The notes under the pieces are model-generated. The model did not search any database. It was not told the DNA's origin and saw only the letters and a program-made list of their open reading frames with translations. From Serendipita indica DSM 11827 (Eukaryota > Basidiomycota > Agaricomycetes > Sebacinales > Serendipitaceae): a DNA stretch of 64,000 nucleotides. The position numbers were made by a program, and so were the translations under genes. Shown piece after piece: positions 46,472 to 57,417 of the stretch. The first letter of the stretch is position 1; the number at the start of each line of letters is the position of its first letter. Location of the stretch: contig CAJVGD010000032.1 of NCBI GenBank assembly GCA_910890315.1, forward strand, positions 1-64,000, read 5' to 3'.

Positions 46472-47076
46472 TGTCTTGGCCATTTCCGTGGTGCTCGCAG
46501 TGGTACGTTTTTCTTGCTGAATGTCTTCCTTCTCTGACCCTCTACAAGAGCATATACGTACGGGTGTAGGGGTACGATTGATGACTCTGCCACTCATAAC
46601 CGAGATACCTATAGCGACTCTTGTCGTGCTCTTGATGAACAGAGCCGCTGTCATTCCATTGAAAAGTTTGTCCAGTGTGTCGAGCCGTCGAATAAGGTGC
46701 ACCCTAGCGAGCGACGACGCATATCACCAAGGTACTTGTTCGTTTTCCGCGCTCCACCCAGTCGACCGCAGCAGTTGGAGTTGTTCATTGTCTGATGGAG
46801 GATAATCGAGCACATGCGACTGTTTATAATAACGTAATTCAAGTGTGGCCGCATTGTACCTCCTGTAGTGAAGGCATTCGCGCTTTCAATTACTCGGTAC
46901 GTCCAGCGATGAATGTTCTGCTGAGTAATGCATCAGAATATCGTTTGAAGTAGAATGGTGACTCCGATCAACACATGGTGTATGCGGTGTGTCGGTCATC
47001 GGTGGGGGCTCGATGTTCGTCCTAAACAACTATTTGACCGCAAACGAGCTGTATTGCAGAGCCCTCTCAGAACAAT
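46472..47076. other. Intergenic part of tandem unit 3
   Basis: Non-coding copy of the spacer seen at 41.6 and 44.05 kb, with a deletion relative to unit 2 in its middle (around 46.6-46.7 kb). No gene. Confidence 0.5.
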
Positions 47077-48855
47077 ATGAGACGTGCAGAATTCTCAAAT
47101 TTCGTCAACCTACCTCTTCAAATTGTCGTCCATATCTTGGAGCAGCTGCGGGCCCGTGACATTCTCGCTGTCGGAGCGGTATGATAAACAAAACTCGTGA
47201 TATCTCTAAAACTAACACCTTGATCAGACATGTCGACGACTCAAATTCTTCATCGACCAGTCCAGCGTGCTTCAGCTCATCACAGAGCTCGCGGTGCAAG
47301 GCTTGAGGCTCCGAACATATCCTCCAGTTATTTAGCCTTGTGGTCTAAACACAATGTCACCAGCAGAGCGACTCGACGCCTTTCGACGCGCCTTACAGAG
47401 TTCTACGCAGGCGACGGACGACCTCGCGTACAAGTTTGACTGTGAGGGTGTAAGCTACGCGACTCAAACTGGTCTCCTCTGCTACACGACGCGTTTGAAT
47501 GGACACGTCTCCGGGATCGTCATCCAAAGTCTGTGGGAAGCAGGCAGTGAACCGTGGAGACGTTTTGATGACCTTGGCGTGATCATCGAAGCGTTTGCAT
47601 TTGATGTGTACGAGGATCTACTCGTACTCATATCGCCATCCCACACCGTGGACGCCAACGCCAGGATTCATCTTCGGTCCTTGAGAACAGGCTTGGGTCA
47701 TCCGCGTGCATCCAGTGCCACTCTTGGGCTCGCTTCCCGGGACTTGGACTCTGATAAGACCAGAATTCTCATTTCAGAACGTGTCATGATCTATTATGGC
47801 CCTAACTCCCATGGGTGGGGTCGTACGCTCGTCTGGGATTGGACTCTAGGAGTACTACTACGTGAGGTGCTGGAGTTTTCGTCTGTACTACGAACGCTAA
47901 TACTGAGCAGGCACTTGGTGATATCGGAGGTGTGGGCTTCATTTCAACGACCCTTCTCCTTTGGATCGAACACAGTCACGCGCGAGCTCAGTCTATGATC
48001 TGTCGGACTCGGGATCAATTATTCTACGCCTTGAATTGGAGGACGATCTGAAGAGCTTTGGGGAACGAGGGATCCGCCCTTCTCTCTTTTTCATGGCCTC
48101 CACGCCTGAGCGTGAGGCCCCCAGACCTTCCCATCGATCTTCCCTTCAGCCCGTACATTCACGACGAGACTGCGGGTGCAATCACATGTATCTATTTTGA
48201 GGATCATAAAATGTTTGATATCGTACGTATACGGGCTCTCGTGAGCCTTTACGAAGAGCAAGTGCTGGCCGCAGTATCAAACAAGAGCGGAATAATGGAA
48301 GATGGGATCCAGTCCTGTCCTATTCCCCGCAAAGAGTGGAGTAAAGACGTGATTTTTCGCATACATTTGGACAGTGTGCAACCACTCGAGGCGCACCTCA
48401 CGGCAATCTCGTAATCGCGCCTTGTTCTCATTGGGTTCACCAAAGAGATATTCCTATCTAGACCCTCTCTTAAAGATCAGGAAACAGGAGAAGCGGCCGG
48501 GTCCAGCGATGTTTTCGTCGCGGTCCTCGACTTTAATGGTCGTCCAGTTCAGCTCGCCAAAGCGAAGCAGCGAGAGAAATAAAGCGAGGATTCTGGTCCA
48601 TATCTTAGTTATTCATTCTATAACGATGTTGAGGTGCTCTGGCATAGACTCGTTTTCCCCCTAAAGCCGATCTCTGGGGCACAAGAAGTTACGATGGGCT
48701 CTAATCATATCCTCACTGTGCAGTTTCGTGGTGTGAGCCCCTTCTGTCCGAGCTGATACAAGAACTGAAAAAAAGATCTAGTTTCAGGAAATGGAATCTT
48801 ACTCAGCTCTCCCGTTCTGGACAGAACACGAGGATAATGGTATCTCTAACGACTA
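47077..48855 (+). pseudogene. F-box family 2 member S3, broken
   Basis: The same four-exon layout as S1 and S2. Exon 1 (MRRAEFSNFVNLPLQIVVHI) and the donor are intact. In exon 2 the conserved TYPPxxQPCG motif has TAG in place of CAG near 47332. Exon 3 starts ALGDIGGVGFISTTLLLWIE but shifts frame after HSHARAQS (near 47995), shifts again near 48120, and has a stop near 48412 (AIS followed by TAA). The last exon (LPFWTEHEDNGISND type) is still readable to 48855. It is therefore a recent pseudogene, with nonsense plus at least two frameshifts. Confidence 0.85.
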
Positions 48856-49047
48856 GCTGGGACTTCTCGTGTATACAGGACATTGAAGATGTTTCTTGTA
48901 CTTCTATATCCTCATAACGCGATTTTGACTGATAGAACTACAAATTAATGGGTGGGCGGCACCCGCTGTCAGCTGCCATTTTGTCTCTTGGCCTCTCCCT
49001 TGACGGACCTGACCACTTGTTTCTCCTCTCATCGCACTCGCCCGGAA

Positions 49048-50674
49048 ATGGCTTCAAATATGATGCTTGATGGGTACATTGTCGAATCTGTAAACGACAA
49101 CAAAAAGGATGGTGGCCAAAGCGCGACTGTCGGCCAACCAGTCCCTCTGACCATGCCGGAGCCACGTCCGGCACCTCCATCGAACGATAGCAATCAGGAA
49201 GTGCCTGCCAAGAGCGAGCCAGTATCGATGCCCGTTCCTCTTCCGACTGGTGTTCCTGCCCCGCCGCCAGCTCAGCCAGGAGCAGCAGGGATTCTGGAAG
49301 AGACAGTTGTAGAGGAAAAGAAGACAGCGCTTCGAAGATCAACAACCAGCTCCTCCAGCTCTTCTAACTCTTCTTCCAGGGATAACAAGGAGAAGCCGAC
49401 GGACTATGAAAACATTGAATTTGAGGTCAAGGACGAAGAAGTAATCTCCCATGATCCGATTCTGAGTCGTGATGGTGCGGTCCCTGAATCGCTTTGCGGC
49501 CCTGTGCTGACCCGAGTTGACAGTGAATGCGCTCTCATACTTCGTCGAAGAGCATGGTAGTCTTAAGCCGGATTACTATGTTACATTGAGGGGAACACAT
49601 ACAGAGAAGCGCACACGAGTTGTTCGCAGAGACGGTCGTGACCGCATCGAGACGTACACTGTAACCATTGTCGATTTCGAATTCAGCATCGACATCTCCC
49701 CACATCTGAAAAAGGCCAAACCAATCGTCTACACGGTTGCAGATCATGTCCCGGCGTTTCGAGGAGGTATGCGGATGGCGACGGAACCGAACGGACCTAC
49801 GAGGATCGAATCGAGGCGGATGGTAACGAGTGATGAGCAAGACATACAGGAATCATGGGAGCAGGAAACGGAATCCGGTACGGCTTGTTCAAAAAGTTCG
49901 CTCCATCGCTGATATACCGTAGTCGGTCGGCCACCATGGATCAGCCGACCTCGCGATGGAGGCAGAAGCGATGAGGAGGCGTATGTGGGATTGGCGAACA
50001 AACCTCTCGCATCAGGACGTAGTGTCGAAGAATGGTTAACCGACTACATCCGGAGCCGTCGAGTCGTCAAAGACTTCAAGGTTACCAAATCAGTCTACGG
50101 CTGGAATACTCTATCCCTGTCTACCTCGCTCACAGAACTCGTCGAGGCGGCTGGATATAGAAACACGCATCCGACTGGCCACATCTCCGTCGAATTTACA
50201 CAATCAAGCAAATGTGTCCACATACGGTCACCCAACTTTGTTTCCAAAATATTTTCGTCAAAACTGTACATCTTCCTCACCTGCCTCATCCTCGTTTTCC
50301 CTTTCCTCTGGCTTTGGAGACGCTTCTGGCCGGGTGCAGGGGGAAAGTGGGCCGTAATGGGCACTGCTTTCCCGATAAAGCATTGGGAACTCGTTCGTGG
50401 TACGACGCCAGGGGAAACAGTCGAGGCAGCTCAGGTAAGACTTGGCGGCAAGGACCTCGTTCCGGCTGGCGAGAGAATGAAACGGTTGCGTGTTACACCA
50501 GAGGGGGTATGGATCCTTCGCGGTACGCACGAGAGTGAATGGTTCCGCGAATGGCAAGAATCGATCCTCGCTGCAGTCAAGACGGGCACAAAGTCAGAGT
50601 GGCTCCACAAGATGAAGCTCCAGACAGAAGAGGAGAGAGTGAACGATATCGCTAATAACCTCGATCATGTATGA
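49048..50674 (+). CDS. Conserved membrane protein of unknown function (gene O)
   Basis: Three exons (49048-49474, 49524-49877, 49923-50674) give 510 residues with consistent phases; both introns end in CTGAC/CTGAT branch plus TTGACAG/CCGTAG acceptors. The start is MASNMMLDGYIVESV. Residues 20-120 are Pro/Ser rich and acidic, probably disordered and cytosolic (LRRSTTSSSSSSNSSSRDNK). A folded region follows (NALSYFVEEHGSLKPDYYVT, VTIVDFEFSIDISPHLKK, YTVADHVPAFRGG, RSVEEWLTDYIRSRRVVKDF). One clear transmembrane helix (LYIFLTCLILVFPFLWLW) precedes a soluble C-terminal domain ending DIANNLDHV. I recall the FEFSID / YTVAD layout from uncharacterised basidiomycete proteins but know no function. Its 3' end is partly duplicated at 52953-53285. 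Confidence 0.8.
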
Positions 50675-50850
50675 GCCCTCCATGCTGCTGGTCATGTTTT
50701 TCTTGGATGTCAACTCGCTATACAGTGTACAATTCATGGAACTTTATAGATCCTCGATGGATGCGTGGATGCACAGTCTAACGAAGAGAATCTGGTTGAC
50801 TTGCTCGTCATGGAGTGAAATATGACGATATCCTATCGTATAGTCAGTCA
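50307..50850. repeat. Direct duplicate, copy 1: gene O 3' end plus remnant of PLC 3' end
   Basis: From tctggctttggagacgcttc in gene O through its stop, the spacer and a minus-strand fragment of the PLC C-terminus (IGYRHISLHDEQVNQILF ... HASIEDL, about 50750-50850). The same order recurs at 52953-53467. Here the gene O part is intact and the PLC part is the remnant. Confidence 0.85.
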
Positions 50851-50966
50851 CTTTCCCCGCTTTGGAAGATACTGAGTTTATATCTTCTCTGAACGACCGG
50901 TCAACGGTGGGGAAACCACGTTTTCTCGACCAAATCTACGACTTCAGTTTGGGCGCATCAACAGCA

Positions 50967-52774
50967 ATGAAAATTCAACAGAATGAATTGTCCACGCTTC
51001 CGTTGGAGCTTGCAACTCACATCCTGCGTCAACTCTCCGCAAGGACATTGTCGCCTGTTCAGCAGTACGCCCTTTCTTCTGTACTTAGAGTAATCATAAC
51101 CTTATCTAGACCTGTCGTCGACTAAAACAAATTGTCGAATCGGACCCTCATTTGTAGCTCATCCTTGAACTGGCCATAGAGGGCCTCCGGCTTCGCACAT
51201 ATCCCTCCGCTCTTGAAGCCTTTCCTTTCCAATCAAAAATTCCAGCAGAGAGACTAGAGGCGTTCCGAAGTGCCAAGCGCGCATGGCAATCTAACAGCCT
51301 GCCATCCCCCATGCGCCTACAAGGCCTTAAAAACAAGACCCGGTTCTGGTCGGACCTCGTAGGCTCCGTACATTATAGCGATGGTTATGAAAGTTTCGTC
51401 TCCCGTAGCATCTGGCAGCCCGTAGAGTCACAACCATGGAAGGAGTATGCCGTGCCGTCTGAGATATTTGTTGAAAGTCTCGCATGGGACCTCTCTCAAG
51501 ACTTGCTCGTCATTTGGGGCGGCCGCATGGACCGCATGGGCTTCTTAGTTGCCGAGGCCGCGTGAGCCATCCCTAACAGAAGCAAAGGTTTTACTAATTC
51601 ACCCAGGATTCATCTTGTCTCTCTCTCAACTGGGAAACCTCATCCCCAGGCAACCAAACCGTGGTTTGACCTGGAAGGAGTACCAGAGGAGCACGTTGAT
51701 CTGCTCATTTTGGGGGACATTCTCGTCCACCGTTTCCCAGATGAAGATCAAGGCGGAGCTCTTTCGGTATGGAGTTGGAAGTCTGGCGTTCTCCTTGAGG
51801 CAAGTAGTCATTTAGTAGCCCCCATGCGCTGCCTGATCGTCCTCCAGGAGCTATGCAGGTGTGGGCAGTGGCTTTCATCTCATCGGGCACACTACTTTAC
51901 ATTGTCGGGAACACAGCCGACGAGCAGGATGTCGCCGTCGACTATCATCTGGCACTAAGGAAAATCACGGAGTATTCGACCCTCTCACCGGTCATTCAAG
52001 AGATCAGGTTCGATATATCGTTGTCGTCTGATGAATATGTGGGAAGTATCGGTTTCACGGCGCCAATTCTCGAGGTCGACTCTTTCAGCATACCCAATGA
52101 CCTCCCAATGAGCCCGTATATTTGGGATGAAGACGTCGAATCGATGATCTGTATCAAATTTTACGGCACCTCATTCACTTATTTCATTCGACCACGCGCT
52201 CTATGTCGGCAGTTTGAAGCTGGTGCAGGGCAGCATACCTCGATGACATACAACAGTCAAGAGGATTCTCTCCAAGATATCATCCTCCGAGTCTTGACAA
52301 ACGAATTTGAAGGCCTGGCAATGAGGAGGTGTGGGGCTGGTTCGCGCGTGGCATTTACCTCGTACAATGTTGATCAACTCGCAAATGAATCTATCATGCA
52401 CCAACGAGATCCTGTCAGGGTGGATGGGGAGGAGTTTCTTGCCTGGAGTGTTGTCCTGGACTTGAGTCCTCGTCCGATACTCTACAGGCAGGCCCGAATT
52501 GCCCAGTTTCATACTCCACTGGAGGATCAGAACGGCAAATCCAAGGGTGGCGTCATGAGATGCGAGGGTAGTGTCGAGCTACCCTATCGACTCCTCTGGC
52601 CTTTGGTCCCTCCTCCCAAAAGAAACGAATATGATGTCCTATTCCTAACTTCAACTCACTTTGCTTTCATTGCCGGCCCTTGGGTATGTCCCTCCGCCCT
52701 TATATTTCTCATTGGGTAACTGTTGTCTCCAGAATGACAAGGTCTTAACAGCCTACTCATGGTGGAATACGTGA
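50967..52774 (+). pseudogene. F-box family 2 member S4, broken, lodged between duplicated flanks
   Basis: Exon 1 reads MKIQQNELSTLPLELATHIL then RQLSAR, after which one base is missing relative to the family's ARDIVACSA and the frame is lost before the donor (about 51042). Exon 2 opens TCRRLKQIVESDPHL and then has TAG in place of CAG (near 51155), followed by an otherwise open body (FPFQSKIPAERLEAFRSAKR, LAWDLSQDLLVIWGG). Later exons are intact: RIHLVSLSTGKPHPQATKPW, LSVWSWKSGVLLE with a GC donor (gcaagt), then MQVWAVAFISSGTLLYIVGN to FAFIAGPW, and a last exon ending SWWNT. It is closer to N1 and N2 than to S1-S3. The lesions are few, so loss is recent. Confidence 0.8.
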
Positions 52775-52952
52775 TTTTGAGGAGCCTTGTGGATCAAGCG
52801 CTTCTCGTTCAATCGACAGTTCTGTATCATTCGAGACGGTCATGGCAATGGACTGGTATGAATTTGGATAGTTTTGAGATCTAAATCAAATCGAAATTTA
52901 TATTTGGTGTACGTACAGGTTGTTTGGACGCTTTTCTGGTGCCGAGAACAGG

Positions 52953-53467
52953 TCTGGCTTTGGAGACGCTTCTGGCCGTAGTCGGCACTGCGTTCCCGAT
53001 AAAGCACTAGGAACCTGTTGGTAGTACGGTATCAGGGGGAAGCAGTTGAAGCAGCTCAGGAAATACTTGGCGGCAAGGAGCTCGTGCCGGCTGGAGAGAG
53101 AATGAAAGATTGCGTGTCACCTGGAGAGCGTATGGATCCTTCGCAGTACGCACAAGAGTGAATGGTTCCGCGAATGGCAAGAATCCATCCTCTCAGCGGT
53201 CAAGACACAGACTGGCTCCACAAGATGAAGCTCAGGACCGGGGGAGGAGAGAGTGAACGATATCGCCAATAACCCGATCACTTATGAGCCCCTCACGCTA
53301 ATGATCACGGTTTTTTTCTTGGGAAGTCACTTTGCCACATATTGTACAATTCGCGGGGTTTATAGATCCTCGATGGATAGGTGGACAAACAGTCCAGCAA
53401 AAAGAATCTGGTTGGCCTGTTCATCGTAGAGTGGAATATGACGATATCCTATCGCATCGTCAGTCAG
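52953..53467. repeat. Direct duplicate, copy 2: gene O 3' remnant plus PLC 3' end
   Basis: Starts with the same tctggctttggagacgcttc as copy 1 and continues through a decayed gene O C-terminus (KELVPAGERMK, SEWFREWQESILSAVKT, about 52953-53285), the spacer, and the true 3' end of the PLC gene. Here the gene O part is the remnant (deletions and frame changes) and the PLC part is intact. Confidence 0.85.
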
Positions 53468-56400
53468 AGTGCAAGTCGTGATGAACGGCGTACCCATCTC
53501 CAACGATCCAAGGCTGATGCAGTAGCCGCCGACAAAGTCGTCCTTATCCAGATTGTTATCGTCTTTCACTATGAAGCGGACAAAGATGGTATCCCTCATG
53601 CCCTCGCCAAAGACATCAAACGGCAACTGTAGCTCTTCATTCCAGACGGGGTTGAACCCATTGTTTCTGACCGTTTTGGTCCGCATTTTGACCTCTCTCT
53701 CTCCGACGGCAGCACCTGCCTGCTCCTCGCCTCTGCTACCAGATTCAACGAGGAGTGCTTGATGGTGGGAGGACGAAGTCTGGGCTTCACCAGGTTGAAG
53801 CGTGCGATCTTCTTCTGCCTCTCTCTCCTTCTCTCCAAGGGGAGCTGAGATTTGACTGACTGGTACGGTCCGCGCTCCGCTTCCTGGTGCCAACCCACCT
53901 TGGACGACAGGTTTTACTGGAACAGGCGCAATCGACCCGCTGCTTTGTCCACTTGCCCAGATTGGGATATGAATCGTGACCTTGACATAGGGGTCGACCG
54001 TGTCCTTGTCGATGATTTCGTAGCCTTGGTGATCCTTTGGTCTGGGAAGCTGCTGAGCAGAGATGATGCGGATTTTGAGGACATGCTTGGTTAGGCGGTG
54101 CTTGGAGAGGTCGACCGGGTAGGAAGAGTCGAGGAGGGCAGGTGACTTGAGGACATAGCCCGCGCCGCCATTGCGAAGGAACATTGCACGGTTAATATGC
54201 CATCCTCGATCTGCAGTATCATTAGTTAGATTAATTGAAAGGAGTAGGCCCACTTACCAACAGTCTGCCAATTGACCGTGACCAGTTGGCAGCCCATCGC
54301 CCAAAATACGTTTGGTTCATAATTGCTGGAATCCACTCTGGTCCCTTGGGATACACCCTTACTACATGTCCCAACGTATGCTGTACGAGCAAAGTGCTAT
54401 CGTGGGCGCTCTTTTGAGTGAGTCCTTGACGTCTGCTTGAACAGGGTTATGAATGAGTCCCTTTGCGCGGGACTCTGAGAGAGAGAAGACTTGGGAGGGT
54501 CCGTAAGTCTTCTTTGGCTGCAGTCCACGGAACGTAACCCCAGATGTATAGACGAGGAGTGGGACAAGTTCGGGTGCCATTACGACTTTCCCAGAAGGCG
54601 GGTTTGGCTTGGAAGTAGCTTCACTCGTTGAAGAATCGGTGGCTGGCGTTGTTGTTGCATCAGTGGTAACTTCCACTTTCGGCAAGTTCGCAGACTGCTC
54701 GATGACAGCAGCGACAGGCGGCGCTGTCACGCCTTCGGGGGATTTGGTGAACTGGAGTGGCTTTTCATCTCCTTCCTTTTCTTGTGTTTCCCCTTTTCTT
54801 TTCTCTGGAGCCGGCGACGGCGAGCGAGAACGGCCTATTCCAAACATTTTGCCCATCAAACTCTTGGCTTCCCCTTTTACCCAGCTTTGCCTTTTCTCCT
54901 TTTTAACTGGAGCCTGTGGAATATCAGTCGGTGCGATAGCCGGAACCTTTGCGACCTTTTCCTCTCAGGAAAACCTCGTCCGCCAACGCCTTGGCCTCTG
55001 CGTCCATAGTTTTGTTCTTTGCTTTCAGCAAGATGCGGCCTTTGAGGTCTTCAGGACTCGGAAGAATGATATCTGCATCTTCTGGATTGATGGGTGCAAC
55101 GACGAGCTTGTCGCCAAAGACCTCGCGCATAATATGGACCAGCACCTTCTGCTGCTCGACACCTGCTCGCTTTGAGTACGTTTACATTGATGATAAAGAA
55201 CACTCACTGCAGTGAACCTCGGCGCTGATAATGATAGGATAGGGGCTCATGACAAAGGCGTAGCGTTCGATAGCCTCACATATCCTACGCACAGAGAGCG
55301 AGCTCGTAAGAGTACCCCCATGTGTGACGATTGGCTCGCCCAAGATCAATCCATCGGCATCTTCTACAATTTTGCGCTTCATGATCTCTTTCTTCTCAGT
55401 CTTCCCCATAGACTCCTTGATTCGATCCTCTGCATCATCTTCCACAAGTCCAATCGCCTGCCCAACGGCTGCAGCAGCCTCCCCAACCTCTGCCCGCACC
55501 GCATGGGCTTCGGTGGAGAGAGTGTTTCCGGTATTAATGCCAAGGTCGAATGACCCAGCTTCTGGTCCGTCGTATATGTCCATCTCCACACTTCTACACC
55601 CACCAAGCATCGCCCGAATGTATCCTTCGACGCTCGAGTCCCCCACTAACTGGTTTCCAATGAGATATGTGTTGTGCGAGGAGCAGATAAAGTAGGATGA
55701 GAGGGGTTGGGTCATGTCGTGGATGATCCTATTTTGGGCGTGTGGCTTCACTGGCGCTTGCTGAGACGTCCCAGCCGCAGGAGGAGAGGACACCGATTCA
55801 GAAAACGCGGCGTTGTATCCCGACTGTAAAAATGCCGAAAAGGCATCCTCTGTCCAGGCGGCCTGAGCCTTTCCATCGATCTGCGGCGCGAAGAGTGCAA
55901 AGATTCGGGCCAACTCTTCTGTCGTCCACGAGGGCTAGAAGCAATTAGCCAAGGAATTTGAAAGACAAGATGCTCACTTTTTGGTGTTCCCGCATAAACC
56001 TTTCGAAAATCTGGACTGTAAATGCCTCTCCACCCCTTGCTTCTTCGAAGATGGTCGCAATTTCCGAGCGTCTCCTCAACCGTGCCACAAACGTTTGGAA
56101 CTCGTCAAAGGTCAACGTCCCTCTTCCGTCTGCGTCACATTCTTTGAACTGCCTCTTTATATCGTCCTCTGAGCCACCAAAGTTGAGTCTGCGGCACAGT
56201 GCCTTCACTTCACTCCATTCGAGTTGATTATCCTTCTTCTTGTCCGCACCGGCAAAGTGGTGTCTGTCCCAGAGCGCTCCATCCGTGCCTGCGGACGAAG
56301 AATGGAGGAGCCCCGCCATAAAGTCGAGTCGAAGCTGGCGTAATTGCGAGAGCGTCGTGTACCACTGGTCAAGCGATTCGGCCGTCGGAGCTATGACATG

Positions 56401-56961
56401 AAGTGTTTTATACTCGTCTTCGATCGTATAGATGATGGTCAGCCACCGATTTTCAATCGTGCTCGCGTCGTTGGTGTCGAGGAGCGACATGATCTCTGAA
56501 TGAGCGGACGGTCCTGGTCGAAGTTCTTTGATATTCTCGATGTATACTACCCAATGTTTCAGCCAGAGCATCAAATTATAGTGGTAAAGTACGTACTGAC
56601 ACCACGCTTTCGCGAATCCCAGTAAATCTTGCCCTGATCCGGATCCAGCCGGAACAACCGATCCTTTGGCGCTTTTCCACGCTTCTCCGAAATCTTGGTC
56701 AACACGGTTCCTTTAATGAGATCTCCAGGGACGCGGATTTCGTCGAGGTTCCATTCCTCCACCTCTCCGACTTTCCCATCCTTTTCTACATTGGCGCATC
56801 AGTCCCATGACGTCTCTGCAGTGCCAAGGTAGAAACTCACCTCGCTTTTCTCTCTTCTTTTGGGCGAGATATGGCGTCGCTCCCGTGGCAGCCATCAAGC
56901 GTCGCTTCGTCTCGCTCGCCTTGGAGGCGACTTGGTGTTTGCCGTCGAGCAACCGTTGCAT
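53360..56961 (-). CDS. PLC1: Phosphoinositide-specific phospholipase C, delta-type architecture, with a frame break in the Y domain
   Basis: The multi-exon gene hydrolyses PIP2 to diacylglycerol and IP3. Domains in order: PH ([14 protein letters not shown] ... [18 protein letters not shown]), EF-hands ([35 protein letters not shown]), X box with catalytic His in [14 protein letters not shown] and HGGTLTSSL and the metal-binding Glu in ISAEVHCS. A long charged linker ([20 protein letters not shown]) leads to the Y box ([28 protein letters not shown]), then C2 ([42 protein letters not shown]), ending HLSIEDL. In this sequence the invariant [14 protein letters not shown] is split by one missing base near 54345, and a second shift (or a 32-nt intron) lies near 54413. 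The N-terminus probably extends upstream of the ATG at 56961 (KHGHARKHQTRAKI is in frame). It is cytosolic to membrane-associated by family. Confidence 0.85.
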
Positions 56962-57417
56962 AATCTTTGCCCGAGTTTGGTGTTTACGCGCGTGGCCGTG
57001 CTTGTTATCCAGCTTGATCTCTGATTCGTCGTGCCCGCAAATAAGTCGTCACCAGCTGACAAGCAATGGCCAAAGTTGCGTTGATCGATGGATGATGCTC
57101 TCCAAGATGAACCTATTCTCCCTTTATCCACGTCGTAGCAAAGCTGGGATCCCAGGGGATTGTCGACGTCAGATCCAAGGCTCGTCGATCAGTGGGTGGC
57201 GAAGACTCCACAAAGAAACGCAGACGCTCCCAAGAGAGCCAAGAATACTCGTGTTTCGCAAACTCGAAAGAAAATACAAGATCACAGCCAAGAGTCAAAA
57301 GTCCATTGATATCATCAGAGGGAAGCGTACCAAAACAAGTCATACTAGCGGTGACGTGAGCAGGTATATCGTAACCAGCACAACAAACATCTAATCCAGT
57401 TCTTCCCTTCATTTCCT
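56962..57417. other. PLC upstream region and chitin synthase 3' flank
   Basis: Contains the probable first coding part of the PLC gene: an in-frame stretch back to about 57010, then an intron or start not resolved. It also holds the 3' flank of the chitin synthase gene. No independent gene is seen. Confidence 0.5.

Larger units (their letters stand above)
41580..48860 (+). repeat. Three tandem 2.4-kb units, each carrying a family-2 F-box gene
   Basis: Both genic and intergenic sequence repeat. The intergenic landmark ctacaagagcatatacg (or -gcg-) occurs at about 41.66, 44.12 and 46.54 kb, and the F-box ATG at 42272, 44678 and 47077, a spacing of about 2.40-2.46 kb. Each unit starts just after the stop of the gene before it and ends with the conserved last exon (ALPFWTVHEDDGISND type). 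Units 1 and 2 hold intact genes; unit 3 is broken. The intergenic copies are more diverged than the genes. Confidence 0.85.

Noticed and set aside
54950-54985. Apparent third frameshift in the PLC linker
   Set aside because: A 62-nt intron (donor gttttc, branch ctgat, acceptor ccacag) joins the two frames in phase, so no lesion need be assumed here.
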